DNA of 16,936 nucleotides, taken from positions 1 through 16,936 of the forward strand of contig CAJVPP010001971.1 of NCBI GenBank assembly GCA_910592005.1. The letters run 5' to 3'. The notes below the pieces were generated by a model. It saw only the letters and a program-made list of their open reading frames with translations. It had not been told where the DNA came from and did not search any database. Source of the DNA: Funneliformis mosseae. Taxonomy: Eukaryota > Glomeromycota > Glomeromycetes > Glomerales > Glomeraceae. This document shows positions 10,016 through 16,936 of the stretch, in pieces. Each line of letters starts with the position of its first letter. Position 1 is the first letter of the stretch. The position numbers were made by a program, and so were the translations under genes.

Positions 10016-12175
10016 TCATGGCAAGCAACGTCCCATAAATCTTGGGTATAAACAACATTCTTTTACTGTATCACGATGTAATAACCAAGCTAAAAACCTT
10101 TCAACACCTAATCCAAATCCACCGTGCTCAGTCGTTCCATATTTTCGTTGATCTGTATACCAATAATATGGTGTTGGATCAATTCCTATTTACAAATAAA
10201 GGGAAATTAGAAGAATAGTTAAATAAAATAAAATTGAAGAAAAACCACATTACCTTCTCTTTTATATCCTTCTAATAATTCAGATATATCTGAAATTCTC
10301 ATACTTCCACCCACAATTTCTCCTACGCCGGGCATCAAAACGTCCACACTTTCTGTAACCCGCTTATCATTAGCACATCGTTTCATATAAAATGCTTTGA
10401 TTTCAGCGGGAAATCTACATAGGAAAATCGGTTGATTAATTCGATCTGTCATAACACGTTCAGGAGCTTCTGGAATATCTTCACCAAATTCATAAAAACT
10501 TCCATCTTCTTTTTTAATATCGTGGTCTTTGAGATACTGAACCGCATCTTTATAGTCCATACGTAAGAAAGGACGTTTAGGAGGTACGAAATCTGGATGA
10601 AGTTGGTAAACTAATTTGCGAGTTGGTTCATGTGCGAGGACACGAGAAATTGTATCGCAAATCAAATCTTCCAAAGCATTTAATAGATCATCAAATGTAA
10701 TAAAAACCATTTCGGCTTCTAAATGGGTATACCTTTAATGTAATAAGGAATGATTGAATACGTTACGAAATTATATTAATTATATTTGTTTGAACTAAAT
10801 GTTGAATAACTCACTCGGATAAATGACGACGGGTATGTGATTTCTCGGCACGATAAGATTCTGAAATACAATATACGTCTCCAAGTGATGGGAGACATGT
10901 CTCGAGGTATAATTGAGAGGTCTGTGTAAGATACGCCTAAAAAACCCAATGATTTAAGATAAGATGATTGTAGAGCTTTTAAAAAATTTTGTTGCTTTCC
11001 TACTTTTTCTCCGTAATAATTCATTTCGAACAAAGTACTTCCACCCTCGACCTGAGTCTGAACCATGCAAGGAGCGTTAATCTCTGTAAATCCTTTAGAG
11101 TCGAAATGATCGCGAAACGCCTTCATAACTGCAGATCGAACTTTTAACACTGTAGATGCAGTTTCTCCTCGAATTACTAAATGACGTTGTTCATATAATA
11201 CGGATGGATCGGCTTCAGCATTAAGTTTGTTGGTAAATGCATCATCGCCACCCGGTGCATTATGAATGACTTCCCAATAATCGGCAAGAAGCTCGTGATT
11301 ATCAGGAGCCTGGTAATTGAAATATATATTAACGAAAAAACTTTAAAATAACACAAGTTTTAAACGTGTAAGTCTACCGTTTTGCCAGCAGGTAATTCGG
11401 ATATCACACCATAAATCGTAACTGTCGATTCGAGGGATAAAGTCAATGCATCATATGTATGACACTAAATATAGAACAAATTAGCAATTATTATGAAGTT
11501 AAATTGAATATAAACTTCGAAGCGCACCAATTTGCCGGTGAGAATGCATTGAAGATATCCAGAACCATCTCTCAAAACTATAAACTTCATATCTTTTCCT
11601 TGTGTGCGAAGGCGGTGAACCCATCCAGAAACTTTAACGCGCTTTCCACGATTAGAAACTGAATTCAAAATCTTTATCTATAAAATATATATATATATAT
11701 ATGAGTGGAAGTTTTGATAAAGTTCAATAATTATATATTTTTTTTCACCTTTATTGCCTGTGGAAGAGTAGGATCTTGTTCAAGAACAATACTTTTTGCT
11801 TCTTCCAATTTTCTTTCTTCTTCTGCTTTTTGAAGGTTTGCTTTTTCAGCTTCAGCTTTCCTTTTTTCTTCTTCCTTCTTGGCCTTTTTTGTCAAGTCCT
11901 CAACTCGTTTCTTGGCTTTTTTTAAGGCGGAACCTGATATATCTTTGTAACCTTCTTCAGAAGTTTTCTGAACTAGAATTTTTATATTGTCACCTTTCGC
12001 TTGAAGAGAGTGAACTGCTGTTTTATAGGGAGCATCCCGAGTTCCTGTTCCGGTTTCATCAGAGCCATGTATCTCGTCAACATATATAGTTTCATCTAAT
12101 ATTTAAGACAAATAAAACTGGATAAGAATTTTCGTAAATGTGTCGAATTCATTAAAACTTACTGTCTTGTGGCAT
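10016..12175 (-). CDS. Asparaginyl-tRNA synthetase, cytosolic (eight exons, 557 residues)
   Basis: Charges tRNA(Asn) with asparagine using ATP, for cytosolic protein synthesis. My gene model, on the minus strand, joins 12175-12163, 12095-11749, 11677-11528, 11464-11378, 11309-11004, 10936-10815, 10732-10254 and 10185-10016. It totals 1,674 nt including TGA, with every phase consistent. Introns are 67, 71, 63, 68, 67, 82 and 68 nt. Residues 1-65 are the eukaryote-type N-terminal extension ([16 protein letters not shown]). Residues 66-105 form a Lys/Glu-rich predicted coiled coil. The anticodon-binding OB fold is at about 130-205 ([17 protein letters not shown]). The class II core has motif 1 (GFTEINAP, 272-279), the VEGGSTLF segment, motif 2 ([14 protein letters not shown], about 329-342) and motif 3 (GLGVER, 526-531). 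It ends PRFMGRCLP. Length and architecture fit eukaryotic cytosolic enzymes (about 550 residues). I see no mitochondrial presequence. The third intron uses an unusual GTGCGC donor. Asn rather than Asp specificity is inferred from overall similarity. Confidence 0.95.
11682..11702. repeat. AT dinucleotide microsatellite inside a synthetase intron
   Basis: A run of about nine or ten AT units lies within the second intron of the asparaginyl-tRNA synthetase gene (11678-11748), next to its 3' splice site, where it may act as the U-rich tract. It is likely to vary in length between isolates. Confidence 0.8.
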
Positions 12176-12960
12176 TTCGCCCGATGAAAAAATTTTAATT
12201 GATGTATTATAAAGGAAATGATTTAAACTGCGATCTATTATCGTTATGTATCGATCTGCAATATCTAAAATTTTTAAATTAAAAATTATTTTTTGATTTT
12301 TATATTAATAAATATTATTTTGATAAATGCTTTTTAATCACTTCATCATTCACGTTTATGCATCCAAAAACTTACTGATAAAAATTTTTATAAATTTAAA
12401 TAATTCAAACTTTCTGCTTGACAGTTTCACATTATTTCTCTTATTACCGTTACCATTATGTAAGATCTATTTCCTTTTCACTTTCCTACCCTATAGTTAT
12501 CAAAGCTATAAAAATTTTTGAATACGCTTCAAATCATCAATATTACTTTTTTTTTATTTTGCAATTCATATGAAATACCAAATCATGTATTAGGAGTGTT
12601 TCTAGTTCCGAGCTAAAAAAATTAAATCATAATGCTATAATATTAAAGTAATTCTAAAAATAGAATTTTTATTTGTTGAATCAATTTCATATCAAGTGCA
12701 GTTTACAGTTCTGTAAAATATCGAAATTTTGGTTAGAGGCGTAGTGAATTTTTTCAAATAACTTTATTATTTTTTTTAACAAATAAAGATCAAAAATAAT
12801 TGTTATATCACAATATAAATTGATTATAACCAATTAATCAAATCAAATATTAGAAAAACAATTAATTGTATCAATAGTTCTATAATAAAAATTAGTAAAT
12901 ATACCCATCATATATAACTGATTGAGAACTTGCGCAGAGGCTAGTCTGTAATAGACAGTT
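12176..12960. other. Upstream region of the synthetase gene grading into AT-rich DNA
   Basis: The first ~150 bp left of this region should hold the 5' leader and promoter of the minus-strand synthetase gene. The start codon context there, GCGAAATGC, has G at -3. Beyond about 12330 the sequence becomes AT-rich. The small open frame at 12327-12521 has a low-complexity Phe/Leu-rich translation and no support. I see no RNA gene and no clear TATA box. Confidence 0.45.
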
Positions 12961-13113
12961 TAAAAATGGCATTGCAACTAGTTATAATCATGTGATGCTT
13001 ATTTATCAACAGTTACAACTAGTTGAAACTTAATTTTTATTAATGTTATAAATAGTTGCAACTCTGTAATGCTTATTTATCACTGATTACAACTAATTGC
13101 AGTGCTATCTTTA
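12961..13113. mobile_element. MITE-like element, copy 1 (TA-flanked)
   Basis: A 153 bp segment bounded by TA (12961-12962 and 13112-13113), with imperfect ~22 bp terminal inverted repeats. The left end reads TAAAAATGGCATTGCAACTA; the right end, on the other strand, reads TAAAGATAGCACTGCAATTA. Inside are two related halves, each with ATGCTTATTTATCA followed by a TACAACTA block. It has no coding capacity. A second, inverted copy lies at 14202-14344. Size, terminal repeats and TA boundaries fit a non-autonomous Tc1/mariner-type MITE; the superfamily is inferred. Confidence 0.7.
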
Positions 13114-13729
13114 AAGAATAGACAAGTGTGTAAAGAGTAAATACTGCCTTAAAGTATTCTGACTTTTTATTTCACAGTAAATCAATCACATAAGTTACAT
13201 TATTAATAATAATTTCACAGGTTATTAGAGATTACTCGTGAAGTTACATTATAATTATTCAGTTTAGATAATTAACCTTTTGCTGTTGCAAATTACTCTA
13301 CAGCCAAAGTATAATTATCATATGTGACTGTGTAATTATTAGATTTATCATAATTATTTAATATATTATTTATTATTGATTATTAAGAAATTTATATTAA
13401 ATTTAATTTTGAATTTGTTTAAATAAATGAATTGAATTCAAATATTTACATAAAATAAAATTTTTTATAACAGATCATAACAATAGTTAACATAATTTAA
13501 AAAATGCAATAAAAATTACACAATAAATATAATTGCATTAAATTATTATTTATAAAATCTGATTAAAGATATACTTTAATCTTATTTATTATGAAAATCT
13601 GTAAAATTAGATCAAATGTAAATCAGAGTTAAAAATTAAAAAAATATACTAATCTTGATATCATAACAAATCAATAAAAATATTCTTTTTAATATATTAT
13701 GATAATCATATTGGATAACTAAAAATCTA
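13114..13729. other. AT-rich DNA between MITE copy 1 and the tandem array
   Basis: No gene is supportable. A short direct repeat AGTTACATTA occurs near 13192 and 13242, with further GTAATTATTAG-like words around 13330. The first ~230 bp are slightly richer in G+C than the rest and may be a remnant of another element, but I cannot identify it. Confidence 0.5.
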
Positions 13730-14770
13730 ATATTTTTTTTATTTTTTTAAGATTTTAAAGGTTAGTTTTTTTAAAAAAATTGCTTTTTTATTAGTTTCTT
13801 CTTTTTTATTTTGTAAGGAATAAAAGTTTTAAAAAGTTTTTTGTAAGTCTATTGTAAAAGGATTTTTTGACATTAGTTTAAGAAACATTATTAATATTAT
13901 TTTTTTTTTTATTTGTAAAGAATAAAAACCTTAAAAATTTTTTTATACAGTTATTAAAGAAAGATTCTTTTAGTATTAGCTTAAGAATATTTCTAACATT
14001 TTTTTTTTTTATTTATAAAAAATGAAAACTCTAAAAATATTTTCATAAGATTATTAGATGAGGATTTTTCAATATTATTTATAAAATATAATTAACATTT
14101 CTTTTTTATTTTATTTTATAGAAAATGAAAACTTTAAAAAATTTTTTCATAAATCTATTAAAGAAGATTCTTTTAATATTAATTTAAAAAATATTTTTAA
14201 CTAAAGATAATATTATAACTAGTAATAAATAAGCATTATAAGATTGTAACTAGTTGAGACATTAATAAAAATTAAATTGCAACTAGTTACAACTGGTGAT
14301 AAATAAGCATCATATAGTTGTAACTAGTTATAATATCATCTTTATTCTTAACATTTCTTTTTTTTATTTATAAGAAATAAAATTTTGAAAAATATCTTTA
14401 TAAGTCTATTAAAAAAGATTCTTTTGACATTTACTTAAGAAAATTTTTTAATATTTTTTTTATTTTATAAGAATAAAAGTCTTATTGTAAAGTTATTAGA
14501 AAAAAAATTTTTAGCATTATTTATAAAACATTTTTTTATTTTATAAAGAATAGAAACTTTGAAAAATATTTTTGCAAATTTATTAGAAAGAGTTCTTTTA
14601 ATAATATTAAGAAATATTATTAATATTTCTTTATTTCTTTTTGTAAGAAATAATCTTTTGAAATTATAAAAATATTCTTATTAGTCTATTTAAAAAGAGT
14701 TATTTTTAGCATTAACTTAAGAAATATTAACATTTTTTCTTTATATAATAAACAAGTCTTTTAATTTAAT
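13730..14770. repeat. Degenerate tandem array, period about 100 bp, interrupted by a MITE
   Basis: At least nine related units share this order: a T-run, ATTTTATAAGAATAAAA, a CTTTAAAAATATTTT-like block, AAGTCTATTA, AGATTCTTTT, CATTA, CTTAAGAAATATT, ACATTT. The TAAGAATAAAA anchor falls near 13814, 13916, 14016, 14119, 14371, 14468, 14544, 14644 and 14748. Spacings are 102, 100, 103, 252, 97, 76, 100 and about 104. The single long spacing contains the 143 bp MITE at 14202-14344 and falls to about 109 without it. The units have diverged and have no coding capacity. Weaker related sequence may continue to about 14930. Function is unknown; it may be an old satellite or minisatellite. Confidence 0.7.
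14202..14344. mobile_element. MITE-like element, copy 2 (inverted, inside the tandem array)
   Basis: A 143 bp segment running from TAAAGATAATATTATAACTA to a matching inverted end that reads TAAAGATGATATTATAACTA on the other strand. It contains two AATAAATAAGCAT cores and several AACTAGTT palindromes. It is recognisably the reverse complement of the element at 12961-13113. It lies between two array units whose spacing returns to normal once it is removed, so it inserted after the array formed. Its terminal repeats match each other better than those of copy 1, suggesting a younger insertion. Confidence 0.75.
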
Positions 14771-15930
14771 TCACATTAATATATAATCTTTTAAGTATTA
14801 TTAGAATTTTTTTAAAAAATAATAGCTTTATTTATTTTTTTTAATATATAAAATGCAATAAATATTTATCTTTTATAGTCTTTAAGAAGTAGTCTTATTA
14901 GAAAGAATATTATTAATTTTTTAATTAATATAATAAAAATATATATACTTCTTATGATATCAATAGTATAAATTAATTTATAAAATAAATAATATTAATA
15001 TTTAAAAGATAAATTAGATAGTTTTAATCTTATAAAAAAAAATTAAAAATTATCTAAAAATATTTTTACATATAAAAATATTTAAACATTTAATTATTCA
15101 ATAAATATAACTATTCAATTATAAGATTTATTAAATAATAAAATAATTATTTGCTTTTTTTAAAAGAGAAATTTATTAGTTTTTAAATGCTTTAAACTTA
15201 AAATAATGCAGATTAATATATTCTGATAAAATTATTTTTACTTTAATTTTACATTATAAAAAGATATAATTTTTTTTTTTATAAAATATTAAAACATAAT
15301 TTTTATTAAACAATCTTCATTTCTTAATTATTTTATAATATAACTTTTATATTTTTAATGTTTAATTCAGATTTTCTAAATTTTTTACTTTTTTTTTTAT
15401 TTTCAAAATTTTTTTCTCATATTACTTTTATTTTAAAACAATCATTCAAATAATAATCTCTTCAAATTCAATTCATAATTTGTCAAATTTAGAATTAGAA
15501 CATTATAAAAAAAAAGTTTATATTAAATACAATTGATATTTAACTTATTTTTTAATAATCCAAATAATTATACTTACTGAAATTTAAAGATATTTTATTT
15601 ACCAATATCTTAAAATACATAACTTAGAAAAAGCTAAGCTTAAATTATTTTTAAAAGTTTAACTTATATAATAATAAATAAAAAAATAGAAAATAAACTA
15701 AAAATAAATTATAAATATAATTTTAATCAATCTTTTTTTATTTGTAAATCTATTATTTAAAGTTAAATAACATCAAAAAATAGTATTTTTTAACTATATA
15801 TATAAAAAATTGAATTTAAAGAATAAATTTATAGTAATATAAGACATTCATCAAAAATTTTATTACAAGCTTTTATTAATTTTGATATTTCTTTTACAGT
15901 AAAATAATTTTAATATAATATTATAATATA
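14771..15930. other. AT-rich DNA without recognisable genes
   Basis: More than 1.1 kb of very AT-rich sequence with dense stops in all frames. I see only A/T homopolymers and one possible extra diverged unit of the preceding tandem array around 14845-14930. No coding, RNA or element signature is supportable. Confidence 0.6.
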
Positions 15931-15962
15931 CCAAGAGGTGATAAAAGTATTGCACAGTCAAG
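15931..15962 (+). mobile_element. Possible Tc1/mariner-like terminus
   Basis: Directly after a TA (15929-15930), the sequence reads CCAAGAGGTGATAAAAGTAT and then TGCACAG. This lines up with the terminus at the left edge of the window (minus strand, 72 downward): both follow TA, and both have an AGAGG block, then AAAAGTAT, two to three variable bases and GCACA. The element body would extend to the right, but no partner repeat or transposase remnant is visible before the window ends. It may be a solo or decayed end. Confidence 0.4.
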
Positions 15963-16851
15963 AATTAGACAATTTTGTAAATTTTTAATAAGTAACTAAG
16001 CTATATTTTTTTAATAACATATTAGATAACTATATATTTAATGAAATATTTTTTTCATTGTTTAGTTTAAAGTAATGCATAATGTAAAATCTAATTTTGA
16101 AATCTCTCTATTTTTCAATTCTTCACTCTTTATATATTCTCACTAAAGAATTAACTTTTAGTTTTTTGTATATTTTTATTAATTAATAAACTGTAAATAT
16201 CTACATAAGGTCAGTTAATGACATTTTATATAATTTATAATTTTTGAGTTGCTAGACCCAATTTTTTTGCTATAATAATAGCATTTTAGCCTTTTAACAA
16301 AAATGTAATACGTAATGTTAAAAAATAGAGATTTTTAAAATTTGATATTAAGAATTATAATATAATAAATTAAATAATTAATAAAAATATTTCATTAATG
16401 TAATAGATGTTCAAAATATTACTAATAAAATATAGCTCAATTATTAATAAAAAATTTTTTACTTAATATTTCATTTTCGATTATATAATATTTTATTACT
16501 TTTTAGTATATAGTTTATTATTACTATTAAAACATAAAAGTAATTCAAATATATTTATAACTAATAAATCTATAAATTAATTTATAAAAAATATAAGATT
16601 AATATAATATTGATAATAATAATAATAAGAAAATTATATTTTACAATTGTTTTATAAATTTCTAACATACATTAACTTTATAAATTAAATTTTAATTATT
16701 TGCAAGTAGTTTATATAAAATTTGTACATATTTTAAAATAAAATTAATGATAAAAAGAAATAATTTAAAACAATTTAATAAAATTAGTATATAATATAAA
16801 AAACATTTATTTAATATCAATAACATATTTATTATTATCCCTTCAAGTGTT
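15963..16851. other. AT-rich DNA without recognisable genes
   Basis: No supportable gene. If the terminus at 15931 is real, part of this is decayed transposon body. It includes a small AAT trinucleotide run at about 16610-16629 and a slightly more complex stretch at 16200-16310 that I cannot identify. Confidence 0.5.
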
Positions 16852-16873
16852 TTGCAGGTAAATTTGCCTGCAA
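16852..16873. repeat. Small hairpin, 7 bp stem
   Basis: TTGCAGG (16852-16858) and CCTGCAA (16867-16873) can pair around an 8-base loop, TAAATTTG. It is the only G+C-richer word in its surroundings and is preceded by CCCTTCAAGTG. It could be the tip of a repetitive element that continues beyond the window; nothing shows it to be a terminator. Confidence 0.4.
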
Positions 16874-16936
16874 TTTTATTTAATAATTAAAATTATTTAT
16901 AATAATTTTAAATATTTTTCAAATAATTTATTTAAA

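Noticed and set aside
11796..12089. 97-codon plus-strand frame with Leu/Phe-rich product
   Set aside because: Antisense to the Lys/Glu-rich coiled-coil exon of the asparaginyl-tRNA synthetase, whose complement naturally reads as Leu/Phe.
12327..12521. 64-codon plus-strand frame that could be a small membrane protein
   Set aside because: Low-complexity Phe/Leu translation of AT-rich DNA upstream of the synthetase, with no supporting signal.
13730..14770. CRISPR-like array
   Set aside because: The repeats are ~100 bp, diverged along their whole length, with no short exact repeats alternating with unique spacers, and the genome is eukaryotic.

Overview
The window looks like nuclear DNA of an AT-rich fungus, most likely an arbuscular mycorrhizal fungus (Glomeromycotina, Rhizophagus-like). 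This is inferred from three things: short 63-89 nt introns, very AT-rich intergenic DNA full of decayed transposons, and genes of fungal type. A gene island with moderate base composition (about 4.3-12.6 kb) sits between two AT deserts. A hand count gives 26 of 60 G+C at 8401-8460 inside a gene, against about 7 of 60 at 3601-3660 in the left desert.

Left flank (1-4.3 kb). Positions 1-74 carry the end of a Tc1/mariner-type element. It is inserted at a TA inside a broken pogo/CENP-B-type transposase relic on the minus strand (75-742). After that come about 3.5 kb of extremely AT-rich DNA with no gene that I can support.

Gene island. (1) A plus-strand four-exon gene (4622-5966) encodes a 368-residue charged, probably nuclear protein that I do not recognise. 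(2) A minus-strand gene (7585-9477) encodes a four-RRM RNA-binding protein of the Nrd1/Mrn1 type, convergent with gene 1. The 1.6 kb between them is rich in A tracts, which are U tracts in the RRM mRNA. (3) A minus-strand eight-exon gene (10016-12175) encodes cytosolic asparaginyl-tRNA synthetase. Its exon phases all agree and give a complete 557-residue class IIb enzyme. The synthetase and RRM genes are tandem on the same strand, about 540 bp apart. The three genes do not form an obvious pathway; the two recognised ones are housekeeping or regulatory genes acting in translation and mRNA control.

Right flank (12.2-16.9 kb). AT-rich DNA carries two inverted copies of a roughly 150 bp MITE-like element with TA-flanked terminal inverted repeats (12961-13113 and 14202-14344). 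The second copy interrupts a degenerate tandem array with a period near 100 bp (about 13.73-14.77 kb). A second Tc1/mariner-like terminus (15931) and a small hairpin (16852-16873) lie near the right edge. I found no rRNA, tRNA or CRISPR array and no clearly new multi-gene system. The best candidates for novelty are the unrecognised gene 1, with its ambiguous splicing, and the MITE nested in the tandem array.
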